Part shown: piece by piece, positions 6,618 to 14,316 of the stretch
How the letters are laid out: the number at the start of each line of letters is the position of its first letter
How positions within the stretch are numbered: position 1 is the stretch's first letter
Source of the DNA: an uncultured Bilophila sp.
GTDB taxonomy: Bacteria > Desulfobacterota > Desulfovibrionia > Desulfovibrionales > Desulfovibrionaceae
Direction of reading: 5' to 3'
NCBI GenBank assembly: GCA_910585945.1
Contig: CAJUHZ010000006.1
Location: 1-14,803 of the forward strand
DNA: 14,803 nt
The notes under the pieces: model-generated
The model's input: only the letters and a program-made list of their open reading frames with translations
The model's database searches: none
Told to the model about the DNA's origin: nothing
Position numbers and translations under genes: made by a program

Positions 6618-6646
6618 TTGATTCTTTCCCGGAACGGGCGTATGGG
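6618..6646 (+). promoter_or_regulatory. weak candidate promoter for qrcABCD
   Basis: TTGATT (6618-6623) and TATGGG (6641-6646) are spaced by 17 bases and match the sigma-70 boxes at four and three positions. It would give a leader of roughly 170 bases. It is the best spaced pair I found upstream of qrcA, but the match is poor. Confidence 0.25.
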
Positions 6647-6770
6647 GATTGAGATGCGCTTGTTCTCTCCCGTGCGGACGTGGCGGGAGAGTCCGGCCTG
6701 CCGCGTGGTCATCAGCCCGGGACAGGCAGCCTTTTCAGGTTCGAGAGGCGCGCTTTCCCGCGTCAGGTGT

Positions 6771-6782
6771 GTCCCGCGGGAC
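6771..6782. promoter_or_regulatory. 12-base perfect palindrome upstream of qrcA
   Basis: GTCCCGCGGGAC is its own reverse complement and ends 43 bases before the qrcA start codon. Candidate regulator site or leader structure; no regulator is encoded nearby to pair with it. Confidence 0.35.
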
Positions 6783-6825
6783 GGCGGATGGGATTGGCAC
6801 ACAAGCATTTCACGAGGCAACGGAT

Positions 6826-7458
6826 ATGGAGGACAGGCAGAAGAACACGCCTTCTCAAAAAGGGGCATGCGGCCTGGGACGTTGCGGCATCTGGCCGTTC
6901 GTCATCGGGTTTGTCGCGGCGCTGGTGTTCGGATGGTGGATTTTTCCCGAAATCATGTTCAGCAGGCAGCAGCAGCCCGTGCGTTTCAGCCATGAAACGC
7001 ATTTGAAAGACGCTTCGCTGGATTGCGGCGTCTGCCACTATCTCCGCGCGGACGGCACATTTTCGGGCCTTCCCACGACTGCCGACTGCGCGGTCTGTCA
7101 CTCGCAGATCCTCGGGGATTCGCCGGAAGAGCGCGCCTATGTGTCCGATTACGTGCGTACGGGCAAGGAGGTGCGCTGGCTTGTGTACCAGAAGCAGCCT
7201 GACAACGTGTATTTCAGCCATGCCGCGCACTCGCTGGATCGCTGCAACACCTGTCATCAGTACTCCGAGCGCGAACTCTGCTCGCATTGCCATCTTGACG
7301 TGGCCGGCATGAAGAAGCCGCCGGTTTTCGCTGAAAACAGGCTTTCGGGATACAGCAGGGAGACCATGAAAATGTGGAAGTGCGAGGCGTGTCACGCCAA
7401 TCCCAATCACCTTGGCAGCACTGACGCCAGCAACGCCTGCTTTGTCTGCCACAAGTGA
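6826..7458 (+). CDS. qrcA: menaquinone reductase hexahaem cytochrome c subunit QrcA
   Basis: A 210-aa protein with one N-terminal hydrophobic helix (about 22-41) acting as an uncleaved anchor and signal, then a periplasmic domain with exactly six CxxCH haem sites at residues 67, 88, 140, 152, 186 and 205. Additional histidines (for example in FSHETH and FSHAAHS) can supply axial ligands. It is the entry point of the Qrc complex, taking electrons from type I cytochrome c3. The start at 6826 is chosen because the membrane helix follows it directly and GAGG lies nine bases upstream; an upstream in-frame ATG would add an arginine-rich tail unlike the family. It is the first gene of qrcABCD; its stop overlaps the qrcB ribosome binding site. 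Confidence 0.92.
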   Translation: MEDRQKNTPSQKGACGLGRCGIWPFVIGFVAALVFGWWIFPEIMFSRQQQPVRFSHETHLKDASLDCGVCHYLRADGTFSGLPTTADCAVCHSQILGDSPEERAYVSDYVRTGKEVRWLVYQKQPDNVYFSHAAHSLDRCNTCHQYSERELCSHCHLDVAGMKKPPVFAENRLSGYSRETMKMWKCEACHANPNHLGSTDASNACFVCHK

Positions 7459-7468
7459 GGAGACGCCA

Positions 7469-9586
7469 ATGCTTGACAGACGAGGCTTTCTGAAATTCAT
7501 CGGCGGGGCCGCCGTGGGCACGCTGGCGACTCCCGTTGTTTGGCAGGGGCTGGACGACATCTCCATCTGGTCGCAGAACTGGGGCTGGATCCCGAAGCTC
7601 GACTACGGCAACAACGATTTCACGTCCGTGCGGACGGTGAGCAAAATCTGTCCTTCGGCCGTGGGCGTCGAGGTGCGTCTGGTGGGCGGCCGGCCTGTCC
7701 GGGTCGTGGGCGATCCGCACAGCCCTCTGAGCCGGGGCGGCGTTTCGGCGCTGGCGACAACTGAAGTGCAGTTGCGCTACAGCCCGGCCCGCCTGAAGCG
7801 TCCGCTGCTTCGCAGCGCCGACGGCGGCTATCGGGAAATTTCCTGGGACGCGGCTGAAAAACTGCTTGCGGAAAAGCTCGCGGCCGCGCGCAAGGCCGGC
7901 GGGGCGACTGGCAAGAAGGACCGGCTGGTCTGCATCTCCGGCGACGACAACGGCACCATGAGCGAACTGTTCTCGGGCCTTGCCGCGCAAATGGGCGACA
8001 GCCGCTTTTTCGTCATGCCGGGGGACGCGCAGACCACGGCCGTTGCCTGGGGGCTTATGGGCGGCAAGGGACGCGCCGGCTTCGATTTCGAGCGGAGCGA
8101 TTATGTGCTGGCCGTGGGCGCGAATGTGCTGGAAACCTGGGGCACGGTCATCAGCAACCGCCGCGCCTGGGGGAGCAAGCGCCCCTTCGGGGCGGAGCCT
8201 TCCATGCGGCTCGCGTATGCCGGCCCGGCGCAGAACAACACCGCCGCTGGCGCGGACGCCTGGCTCCCCATCAAACCCGGCACGGAACTGTTCCTCCTGC
8301 TCGGCATCGCCCGCCAACTGTTGCAGGACGGCGCGTCGGCGCGCGGCGATCTTGCCCTGTTCCGCGCCGCCGTGGAGCCGTGGACGCCGGAAAAGGCCTG
8401 TGCGGCCTGCGGTCTGCCGCTCCCGCTCTTCACGGCTGCGGTGGACAGCCTGAAGAAGGCCAGGGCGCCTCTGGTCATTGTCGGTTCGGACATGGATCAG
8501 GGCGGCGGCGTTGGACCGGCGCGTCTTGGCATCGCCATCAACCTGCTTCTGGGGCGGCTGAACAGGGAAGGCGGCCTGCGGGCCATTCCCGTCGCGCCGC
8601 CCGTGGCGCGCGGAGCGGCTCCGTATGAAGCCCGGATGACCGCGGATCTCGCCGGCTACGCCCTCAAGGCGGCCAAGGGCGAGACGCCCGAGATCGACGT
8701 GCTCATGGTGCACGAGGCGAACCCCCTGTACGCCCTGCCCGGGCGCACGATGGAGGCCGTCTTCAGAAAGAGCGCCTTCTCCGTGACCTTCTCCTGTTTC
8801 TTTGACGAAACGGCGCGGCAATGCGATCTCATCCTGCCTGCCGCCCTTGGGCTTGAACGCTACGACGACGTGGCCCAGCCCTTCGGCTTCGGCCGCTTCA
8901 TCTATACGCTGGCGCGCCCCGTGGCCGAGCCGCTGTATGAAGCCCGCCCCGCCGGGGAAACGCTTATCGCTGTCTGCCGCGAGATCGGCATCGACCTTGG
9001 CGTGGGAAGCGTGACGGATATGCTGCGGGCCAAGGCCGCCGTCATCGGCGCGAACTGGGCGGCGCTGGACAGGGGCGACTCCTTTGTCAGCGACGCCGTT
9101 CTGAGCGAAGCGGCCGCGCCCGCGTGCGCGTTCTCCGCGGAAGACGCGGCGTACCTCCGCAACGCGACGCCCGCCCCGCTTGCCGCCGGCGAACTGGGCG
9201 TGGCCTTTGTGGCGCGTCTCGCGCTCGGCACGCCGGAAACCGGCATCCCGCCCTTCAACACGAAAACCATTTCGGAAACCGAACTGGTGAGGAACACGCT
9301 TGCGGCCGATATCAACGGCGCGACGCTCCGGAAACTCGGTCTGACCGAGGGGAGCCTGATCACCCTGTCGAACGGCGCCGGCTCGGTGCGGGCGCGGGTT
9401 CACGCGTTCGAGGGCGTGGTCAATGACGCCGTGGCCCTGAGCATGGGCTTCGGGCACAGGGATTTTGACGCGTTCAACAACGGAAAGGGCATGAACGTGC
9501 TCGATCTGGCCGCGCCCGCCGCGGAACCCGTGGGCGCCGGCCTGGCCGTGTGGAACGATATCCGCGTCAGCGTCGCCAAAGCATAA
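7469..9586 (+). CDS. qrcB: menaquinone reductase molybdopterin-oxidoreductase-like subunit QrcB
   Basis: A 705-aa member of the molybdopterin oxidoreductase (CISM) family. It begins with a twin-arginine signal (DRRGFLKFIGG, residues 3-13), so it is exported folded to the periplasm. The expected N-terminal [4Fe-4S] motif is degenerate: in KICPSAVGVEVRL only one cysteine (C61) remains, and the later motif cysteine is missing (RGGVSALATT). The C-terminal dinucleotide-binding-like domain is present (about 600-705, LRKLGLTEGSLITLSNG). Loss of the cluster fits characterised QrcB, a structural member that carries no molybdenum cofactor. The start at 7469 has GAGGAG upstream overlapping the qrcA stop. 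It bridges QrcA and QrcC. Confidence 0.92.
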   Translation: MLDRRGFLKFIGGAAVGTLATPVVWQGLDDISIWSQNWGWIPKLDYGNNDFTSVRTVSKICPSAVGVEVRLVGGRPVRVVGDPHSPLSRGGVSALATTEVQLRYSPARLKRPLLRSADGGYREISWDAAEKLLAEKLAAARKAGGATGKKDRLVCISGDDNGTMSELFSGLAAQMGDSRFFVMPGDAQTTAVAWGLMGGKGRAGFDFERSDYVLAVGANVLETWGTVISNRRAWGSKRPFGAEPSMRLAYAGPAQNNTAAGADAWLPIKPGTELFLLLGIARQLLQDGASARGDLALFRAAVEPWTPEKACAACGLPLPLFTAAVDSLKKARAPLVIVGSDMDQGGGVGPARLGIAINLLLGRLNREGGLRAIPVAPPVARGAAPYEARMTADLAGYALKAAKGETPEIDVLMVHEANPLYALPGRTMEAVFRKSAFSVTFSCFFDETARQCDLILPAALGLERYDDVAQPFGFGRFIYTLARPVAEPLYEARPAGETLIAVCREIGIDLGVGSVTDMLRAKAAVIGANWAALDRGDSFVSDAVLSEAAAPACAFSAEDAAYLRNATPAPLAAGELGVAFVARLALGTPETGIPPFNTKTISETELVRNTLAADINGATLRKLGLTEGSLITLSNGAGSVRARVHAFEGVVNDAVALSMGFGHRDFDAFNNGKGMNVLDLAAPAAEPVGAGLAVWNDIRVSVAKA

Positions 9587-9596
9587 GGATGGCAGC

Positions 9597-10364
9597 ATGT
9601 CCACAGTGAAAGAATTCAAAACCGTTTGGACGATGGTTGTCGATATCGACAAGTGCACGGGGTGCGGCGCATGCATGGTGGCCTGTCAGGCTGAAAACAA
9701 TGTGGCCCCTGTCGCGGACGGAACCTGGAAGGTCCGCACCATCAACTGGATGAAGGTCTACCGGCTTTCCAACGGCAAGCCCTTCCCCGATCACGACGTC
9801 GCGTACCTGCCCCGGCCGTGCATGCAGTGCGGCAAGCCTTCCTGCGTTTCCGTCTGCCCCGTGGTGGCCACGGACAAGGAGGAAGAGGGCGGCATCGTCA
9901 GCCAGATCTACCCGCGCTGCATCGGTTGCCGGTACTGCATGGCCTCATGCCCCTACCATGCCCGGTATTTCAACTGGCAGGATCCGGTCTGGCCCGAAGG
10001 CATGGACAAAACCCTCACGCCCTATGTTTCGGTCCGGCCGCGGGGCGTGGTGGAAAAATGCACCTTCTGCCACCATCGGTTGATGGCGGCCAAACAGAAG
10101 GCCATTGCCGAAGGCGGCAATCCGCAGAAACTGCCCGACGGGGCGTACATCACCTCCTGCACCGAAGCCTGCCCCAACGGGGCCATTACCTTCGGGGACT
10201 CCAAAAATCCCGCCCATGCGGTGCACGAGCTGATCAAGAGTCCGTACGCGTTCCGTCTGCTTGAACGTCTGGGAACCGAGCCTCAGGTCTACTATCTGAG
10301 CCGCCGGGAATGGGTCCGCCGCCAGGGCGACAACTACCTGGAAAACGAAAAGACCAAGGGGTAG
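9597..10364 (+). CDS. qrcC: menaquinone reductase iron-sulfur subunit QrcC
   Basis: A 255-aa ferredoxin-like protein of the DmsB/PsrB/NrfC group with four cysteine groups: C20/23/26/30, C75/78/83/87, C108/111/114/118 and C155/158/188/192. Sixteen cysteines can bind four cubane-type clusters forming a wire from QrcA/QrcB to the membrane subunit. Characterised Qrc has been reported with one [3Fe-4S] and three [4Fe-4S] clusters; which site here would be 3Fe cannot be told by eye. No signal peptide is seen, so it is probably carried across the membrane with the Tat substrate QrcB. The start at 9597 follows an AAGGA site ten bases after the qrcB stop. Confidence 0.93.
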   Translation: MSTVKEFKTVWTMVVDIDKCTGCGACMVACQAENNVAPVADGTWKVRTINWMKVYRLSNGKPFPDHDVAYLPRPCMQCGKPSCVSVCPVVATDKEEEGGIVSQIYPRCIGCRYCMASCPYHARYFNWQDPVWPEGMDKTLTPYVSVRPRGVVEKCTFCHHRLMAAKQKAIAEGGNPQKLPDGAYITSCTEACPNGAITFGDSKNPAHAVHELIKSPYAFRLLERLGTEPQVYYLSRREWVRRQGDNYLENEKTKG

Positions 10365-10367
10365 GTT

Positions 10368-11645
10368 ATGGAAGCGACAAGCCAAAACTGCAACCTGCCG
10401 GACTACAATCAGCCGGTTGACGCGGCGCTCTTTCCCGAGGGCTGCCAGCGCTGTTCCCTGCTGAAATTTCTCCTGCATCTGGTTCCGGTGCTTCTTGTTG
10501 GCCTGTGGGGCGCGTACGCGGCGTTCCGCGTGCTCGCGTTCGGCCTTGGCGAGACGGGGCTGGACGACTATTTCGGCTTCGGCCTGTGGATCACCTTTGA
10601 CCTTGCGGTCATCGCCCTGGGGGCCGGCGCGTTCTTTTCCGGCGCGCTCCGCTATCTGCTCAACCTCGATCCGCTGAAGAACATCATCAACCTTGCGGTT
10701 GTCGTGGGCTTTCTGTGCTATTCCGGGGCGATGCTCGTGCTCGTGCTCGATATCGGCCAGCCGTTGCGGGCGTGGTTCGGCTACTGGCACCCCAACGTGC
10801 ATTCCATGCTGACCGAAGTCATCTTCTGCATCACCTGCTACTGCACGGTACTGATCATCGAATATGTGCCGCTGATGCTGGAAAACCGGCAGATCGCCAA
10901 AAACAGGCTGGCTCATGCCATTGCCCACAATTTCCACCTGGTCATGCCGCTGTTCGCGGGCATCGGGGCCTTCCTGTCCACGTTCCATCAGGGGTCTCTG
11001 GGCGGGATGTACGGCGTGCTCTTCGCGCGCCCCTACATCTTGCGCGACGGCTTCTTCATCTGGCCGTGGACGTTCTTCCTGTACATTCTTTCGGCTGTCG
11101 GCTCCGGCCCCATGTTCACGGTACTCGTCGCCACCTTCATGGAAAAGCTGACGGGCAAGAAGCTGGTCTCCTGGGACGTGAAGCAGTTGATGGGCAAGAT
11201 CGCGGGCGTGATGTTCACGATCTACATCATCTTCAAGTTCATCGACACGGCCGGCTGGATCTGGGGCATTCTGCCCCGTTCGGGCATGACGTTTGATCAG
11301 ATGTTCCACGGCTGGATTTACGGCAAGTGGCTGCTCTTTGCCGAGCTGTTCGTCTGCGGGCTGCTCCCGGCCTTCCTGCTCTTTTGCGGGCGGCTGCGCG
11401 CGAAGCCGGCCGTATTCTACACCGCCGGGATCCTCGCCTGCGTGGGCGTGACCATCAACCGTTACGTCATGACCGTGCAGGCTCTGGCCATTCCGGTGAT
11501 GCCGTTCGACACCTGGGAATTCTACACGCCGAACTGGGCGGAGTGGGGCGCTTCCTGCATGGTCATCGCCTATGCGTGGCTGTGCCTGGCCTTCTCCTAC
11601 CGGTATCTGCCCATGTTCCCGCAAGAGCGTGAACTGAACAGGTAG
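10368..11645 (+). CDS. qrcD: menaquinone reductase NrfD-like membrane subunit QrcD
   Basis: A 425-aa integral membrane protein with about ten hydrophobic helices, of the NrfD/PsrC family. Family features include the charged loop after helix three (VLDIGQPLRAWFGYWHPNVHSM), the FSTFHQGSLGGMYG-like segment (LSTFHQGSLGGMYG here) and the TINRYVM motif near the last helices. It should hold the menaquinone site and anchor the periplasmic subunits. The start at 10368 follows AAGGGG, and only three bases separate it from the qrcC stop, so the two are coupled. A GC-rich hairpin terminator comes soon after the stop, closing the four-gene unit. Confidence 0.92.
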   Translation: MEATSQNCNLPDYNQPVDAALFPEGCQRCSLLKFLLHLVPVLLVGLWGAYAAFRVLAFGLGETGLDDYFGFGLWITFDLAVIALGAGAFFSGALRYLLNLDPLKNIINLAVVVGFLCYSGAMLVLVLDIGQPLRAWFGYWHPNVHSMLTEVIFCITCYCTVLIIEYVPLMLENRQIAKNRLAHAIAHNFHLVMPLFAGIGAFLSTFHQGSLGGMYGVLFARPYILRDGFFIWPWTFFLYILSAVGSGPMFTVLVATFMEKLTGKKLVSWDVKQLMGKIAGVMFTIYIIFKFIDTAGWIWGILPRSGMTFDQMFHGWIYGKWLLFAELFVCGLLPAFLLFCGRLRAKPAVFYTAGILACVGVTINRYVMTVQALAIPVMPFDTWEFYTPNWAEWGASCMVIAYAWLCLAFSYRYLPMFPQERELNR

Positions 11646-11658
11646 GCGCTTTTTCATC

Positions 11659-11710
11659 CGGACGCGCCCGGCGAGCCTCGGCTTTCCGGGCGCGTCCGCG
11701 TGCTGTTTTT
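11659..11710 (+). terminator. terminator-like hairpin after qrcD
   Basis: CGGACGCGCCCGG (11659-11671) and CCGGGCGCGTCCG (11686-11698) form a perfect 13-bp stem around a 14-base loop. A run of five Ts begins eight bases after the stem (11706-11710), so the geometry is not ideal but the stem is very stable. It separates qrcABCD from cvpA. Confidence 0.65.
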
Positions 11711-11746
11711 CCCGGCAGGAATCCACCTTTCACCCCCCGTACCGCC

Positions 11747-12241
11747 ATGACGCTTCCTTTTGATCTGAATCTGTTTGACGCTCTGCTGCTCGGGCTTATC
11801 GCCGTCTTCACCGTCCGGGGCGCGTTGCGGGGCTTTCTCGCGGAAATGGCCGGCCTTGTCGGCATTGTCGCCGGCGTGTGGCTGGCCGGGCGCTATTACC
11901 CGGCGGCAGGAAAACTCATCCACGAGTGGACGGCTTCCTCCTGGTCCAACACCATCGCCTATGTGGTTGTTCTGTGCGGGGTGCTTATCGCGGTGAGCCT
12001 TGTCTCCCGCGTGCTGCATTCCTTCCTCAAAATGGCGTATGCGGACTGGATCAATCATCTGGCCGGCGCTCTGGCCGGCGTTCTCAAGGGCTTTGCCCTG
12101 AGCGCCGTGCTTGTCGCCCTGCTCGGGGCGATCATGGGCGAAGCGCCGTTCATGCGCGATTCACGCATGGTTCCGCGCATTCGGGATATCGTGACGCAGG
12201 TGAAAACCCACCTGCCGGCTCCCGCATTTTTTCAGAGTTAG
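11747..12241 (+). CDS. cvpA: CvpA family membrane protein
   Basis: A 164-aa protein with four hydrophobic helices (about 10-28, 33-50, 68-88, 104-128). It has the CvpA family opening (FDLLNxFDxLLLGLI-like, here LNLFDALLLGLIAVFTVRGALRGFL) and the RGALRGFLAEMAGLVGIVAGVW segment. The E. coli protein is needed for colicin V export and for envelope robustness; the biochemical role is unresolved. No good ribosome binding site is near the ATG (the nearest purine-rich stretch is about 27 bases upstream), so the start is less certain, but the N terminus aligns with the family. It lies between the qrcD terminator and mazG in the same orientation. Confidence 0.82.
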   Translation: MTLPFDLNLFDALLLGLIAVFTVRGALRGFLAEMAGLVGIVAGVWLAGRYYPAAGKLIHEWTASSWSNTIAYVVVLCGVLIAVSLVSRVLHSFLKMAYADWINHLAGALAGVLKGFALSAVLVALLGAIMGEAPFMRDSRMVPRIRDIVTQVKTHLPAPAFFQS

Positions 12242-12554
12242 GGTCAGCCCTCATTGCTCCGCCTGCTGCAAGGCCGCCTTTTCCGTCCGGCGGCGTTGCA
12301 AGGCCAACATTGCCCTCGAGGTATCCTGGCACAGCTTCGCCCAATGTTGTCCTTGCCGGCCGAAAAAATTCAGCTTTTCGCGGACCGTGTTTTCATGATG
12401 GCTGAATCTGGGGGCGGAGCCTGTCGTCTGGCGCAACAAGGCGGCTTTGCGGCAGGCGGGTTCATGGGCCGGAACCAGGGCTTGCGAATTGCGCGAAACG
12501 ATCGCCAGCCAGCGGAAACCTTTAACGTCAGCGCCGACAGGAGCAAGGAAATTC
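12242..12554. other. 313-base gap between cvpA and mazG
   Basis: No plus-strand gene is supported. The stretch carries a TGCAAGGCC direct repeat (12267-12275 and 12297-12305) and a short inverted repeat GCCGCC/GGCGGC (12273-12278/12289-12294) without a T run. A minus-strand frame fills nearly all of it and is listed separately at low confidence. No convincing promoter for mazG was found. Confidence 0.5.
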
Positions 12555-12556
12555 AT
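12251..12556 (-). CDS. possible small hypothetical protein opposite cvpA/mazG
   Basis: A 101-aa open frame whose ATG shares the CATG sequence with the mazG start and whose stop lies nine bases from the cvpA stop. The last 40 residues (from REKLNFFGRQGQHWAKLC to a glutamine-rich end) look like a plausible amphipathic helical protein and third codon positions are moderately GC-rich. Against it: no ribosome binding site before the ATG, no recognised family, and a start overlapping a divergent gene. It may instead be chance in GC-rich DNA. Confidence 0.25.
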   Translation of the reverse strand: MNFLAPVGADVKGFRWLAIVSRNSQALVPAHEPACRKAALLRQTTGSAPRFSHHENTVREKLNFFGRQGQHWAKLCQDTSRAMLALQRRRTEKAALQQAEQ

Positions 12557-13394
12557 GAGCGAACAGCACCACCCCGAAGCCGGTGCGTCGGCTTCCCCGG
12601 ACACGCACAGCGCCCTTGACAGATTGAACAGCGTTATCGATCGCCTGATCGCTCCGGACGGTTGTCCCTGGGACAGGGAGCAGACGCCGCAATCGCTGAC
12701 CGAATACCTGGTGGAAGAGTGCCACGAACTGGTGGACGCCATTCGTTCCGGCAAGGCGTCCGACGTTTGCGAGGAGCTTGGAGACGTCGCCTTCCAGTTG
12801 CTCTTTCTCGGCCGCCTGTTTGCCGATCAGGGCGGTCCTTCCCTGGCCGACGCCCTGAACGCGAGCGCCGACAAGATGATCCGCCGTCACCCCCATGTCT
12901 TCGGTGATACAGCCTATTCGGATCGGGACGCGCAACTGAAGGACTGGGAACGCATCAAGCGCGAGGAAAAGGCGGCGGATCAGGGCGGTCCCAAAGGCAC
13001 ATACGACAGCCTTCCCCGCGGTCTTCCCCCTCTGACCAAGGCTTACCGCATCCATGCCAAGGCGGCGCGCGTGGGCTTCACCTGGACCGAAGACGAGGAA
13101 GCGGAACGTCAGGTGGAAGCGGAATGGCTCGAATTTCTGGACGCTCTCGCCGCGGGGGACGAAGCGGCCATTGCCCATGAATTCGGTGATCACCTGTTCA
13201 GCCTGGTGGAACTGGGCAGACGCAAGGGCCTGAAGGCCGCGGCCGTGCTCGACGAGACGAACCGGCGCTTTCTCGCCCGTTTTGAACGCATGGAGGAACT
13301 GGCGCGGGAACGCGGCCTCTCCTTCCCCGATCTTTCACTGGATGACAAGGACGAACTCTGGAACGAGGCCAAGGCCGACGAGACGAAGGCGTGA
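12555..13394 (+). CDS. mazG: nucleoside triphosphate pyrophosphohydrolase MazG
   Basis: A 279-aa protein with two MazG domains. The N-terminal domain has GCPWDREQT (36-44), EECHE (54-58) and EELGD (73-77), the metal-binding EExxE...ExxD pattern, followed by RRHPHVFGD (110-118) and WERIKREEK. The linker SLPRGLPPLTKAYRIHAKAARVGFTW is characteristic. The C-terminal domain keeps E190, E193, E209 and D212 in EAEWLEFLD and EFGD. The enzyme hydrolyses NTPs and dNTPs to NMP and pyrophosphate in the cytoplasm. The start at 12555 follows AAGGAA; the frame is open further upstream without family resemblance. Length is close to E. coli MazG. Function as a general house-cleaning enzyme is inferred. Confidence 0.93.
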   Translation: MSEQHHPEAGASASPDTHSALDRLNSVIDRLIAPDGCPWDREQTPQSLTEYLVEECHELVDAIRSGKASDVCEELGDVAFQLLFLGRLFADQGGPSLADALNASADKMIRRHPHVFGDTAYSDRDAQLKDWERIKREEKAADQGGPKGTYDSLPRGLPPLTKAYRIHAKAARVGFTWTEDEEAERQVEAEWLEFLDALAAGDEAAIAHEFGDHLFSLVELGRRKGLKAAAVLDETNRRFLARFERMEELARERGLSFPDLSLDDKDELWNEAKADETKA

Positions 13395-13620
13395 CAGATC
13401 CGGCGGAGGGACGCGGGAATAAGGTTTGAAAACTCGCCTCGCGAAGTTTCCTCGGCTCAGTGTGAAAAGAGGAGACCTCCATGCTGTCCCGCCCCCCTCA
13501 GTCGTGGTCATGAAATGCCTTCGCGGTTTTGCCGCCCGGCAACACCGCGACTGGGGGTGCAGGGGAATCATTCCCCTGCCGGGGGTGTGGGGCGAGAAGC
13601 CCCCACGCTGTCAAGCTGGT
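13395..13620. repeat. intergenic stretch with three successive hairpins, REP-like
   Basis: No gene is supported. Hairpin 1: CGCGGT (13522-13527) pairs with ACCGCG (13544-13549), with an inner GCC/GGC-rich stem. Hairpin 2: GCAGGGGAAT (13559-13568) pairs with ATTCCCCTGC (13570-13579) around one base. Hairpin 3: GTGGGG (13587-13592) pairs with CCCCAC (13601-13606). The series sits where mazG and the methyltransferase gene converge and lacks T runs. Arms and spacing look like a dispersed intergenic element. It may also act as a transcription barrier for both genes. Confidence 0.6.
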
Positions 13621-14316
13621 TCACTCCCCGCCCGGGCGTTGACTTCCCCTGTCTGCTCGCCGCTCTGCGAGGATCAGCCATTCCCTGTTGCGCGGCTTGT
13701 TGTGCTGGGCCAGGGAGAGTACGCGCCACTGCTTCCAGGGCAGGCTGGCGGCGAAGTCGAGCACGGCCTCGCATTCTTCCCGGCCGCCGGGGTGGCCGGA
13801 ATACATGTGTACGGCCACAACGCCGCCCGCGCACAACAGGCGCGTCGCTCCCTCCAGGGCGGCGCGCGTTGTTTCGGGCCGGGTGACCACGCGTTTGTCG
13901 CTGCCCGGCAGAAAACCGAGGTTGAACAGCACGGCCGCAAGTCGGGCGGGCGCGGCTTCTTCCGCGATCAGCCGGCGCAGGCACGATTCCAGGTGTTCGT
14001 GCCCCAGCAGCAGGAAGCGTGTCCGCCCTGCCAGAGACGCCCTGTTCGGGGATGCCGCCGCGAGGCGGGCGCGGGTCTGGTCAAGGGCGGCCTGCTGGAC
14101 GTCAAGGGCGAGCACCTCGCCCCCGCTCCCTTCCGCCGCGCATTGCGCGAGGAAGAGCGTGTCGTGTCCGTTGCCGGCCGTGGCGTCCACAAGCAGGAAG
14201 GGAAGGTCGCCTTCGGCCTGCCGCATTGCCCGCACGGCGCGCCGGACAGTCTGGTGGGCGAGATCCGTCAGGCCGGGCACGCCTGCTTCGGGTGAGGGAA
14301 AGGGCGGGGGGATCAT
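13621..14316 (-). CDS. class I SAM-dependent methyltransferase, YtqB/MnmM family
   Basis: A 231-aa protein with the SAM-binding motif VDATAGNGHDTLFLA (43-57), an acidic residue ending strand two (LALDVQ, 69-73), NLGFLPGSDK (132-141), and HMYSGHPGG (170-178), then HNKPRNREWLILAER near the end. This set marks the rRNA_methylase/YtqB family (PF06962), now linked to MnmM, which methylates 5-aminomethyl(-2-thio)uridine at the tRNA wobble position. The start at 14316 is preferred because its ATG overlaps the stop of the upstream gene as ATGA, although no ribosome binding site is adjacent; an in-frame ATG at 14349 would add eleven mostly basic residues and overlap more. Substrate is inferred, so no symbol is assigned. 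Confidence 0.85.
   Translation of the reverse strand: MIPPPFPSPEAGVPGLTDLAHQTVRRAVRAMRQAEGDLPFLLVDATAGNGHDTLFLAQCAAEGSGGEVLALDVQQAALDQTRARLAAASPNRASLAGRTRFLLLGHEHLESCLRRLIAEEAAPARLAAVLFNLGFLPGSDKRVVTRPETTRAALEGATRLLCAGGVVAVHMYSGHPGGREECEAVLDFAASLPWKQWRVLSLAQHNKPRNREWLILAERRADRGSQRPGGE

Larger units (their letters stand above)
6331..6825. promoter_or_regulatory. 495-base divergent intergenic region, rich in inverted repeats
   Basis: No gene is supported here. It must hold the promoters of the leftward symporter and rightward qrcA. The clearest structures are: an 11-bp inverted repeat 6360-6370/6412-6422; a 10-bp hairpin 6437-6460; the palindrome AAGCCGGCTT (6496-6505); an 8-bp repeat CTCTCCCG 6665-6672 / CGGGAGAG 6684-6691; and the 12-base palindrome GTCCCGCGGGAC (6771-6782). 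None is followed by a T run, so they look more like operators or leader structures than terminators. A frame open from 6649 into qrcA has no family resemblance before codon 6826. Confidence 0.6.

Noticed and set aside
6649..6825. N-terminal extension of qrcA to an upstream in-frame start
   Set aside because: The extension is rich in Arg, Gly and Cys, unlike the family, and would bury the signal-anchor helix about 80 residues inside.
7214..9676. 820-codon minus-strand open frame opposite qrcB
   Set aside because: It is antisense to a firmly recognised gene, has a His/Arg/Gly-rich composition typical of GC-rich antisense frames, and shows no motifs.
9945..11726. 593-codon minus-strand open frame opposite qrcC and qrcD
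   Set aside because: It lies opposite two clear Qrc subunits and its protein is low-complexity charged sequence without family features.
13481..13515. Tiny plus-strand frame after a GAGGAG-like site downstream of mazG
   Set aside because: It codes for only about ten residues with no conserved features; too short to support.
13610..13640. Possible tRNA T-arm-like bases (GGTTCACTCC)
   Set aside because: No acceptor, D or anticodon stems can be folded around it; no tRNA or rRNA gene was found in the window.
13426..14295. 289-codon plus-strand open frame opposite the methyltransferase
   Set aside because: The methyltransferase motifs on the minus strand are unambiguous; this frame also runs through the triple hairpin.
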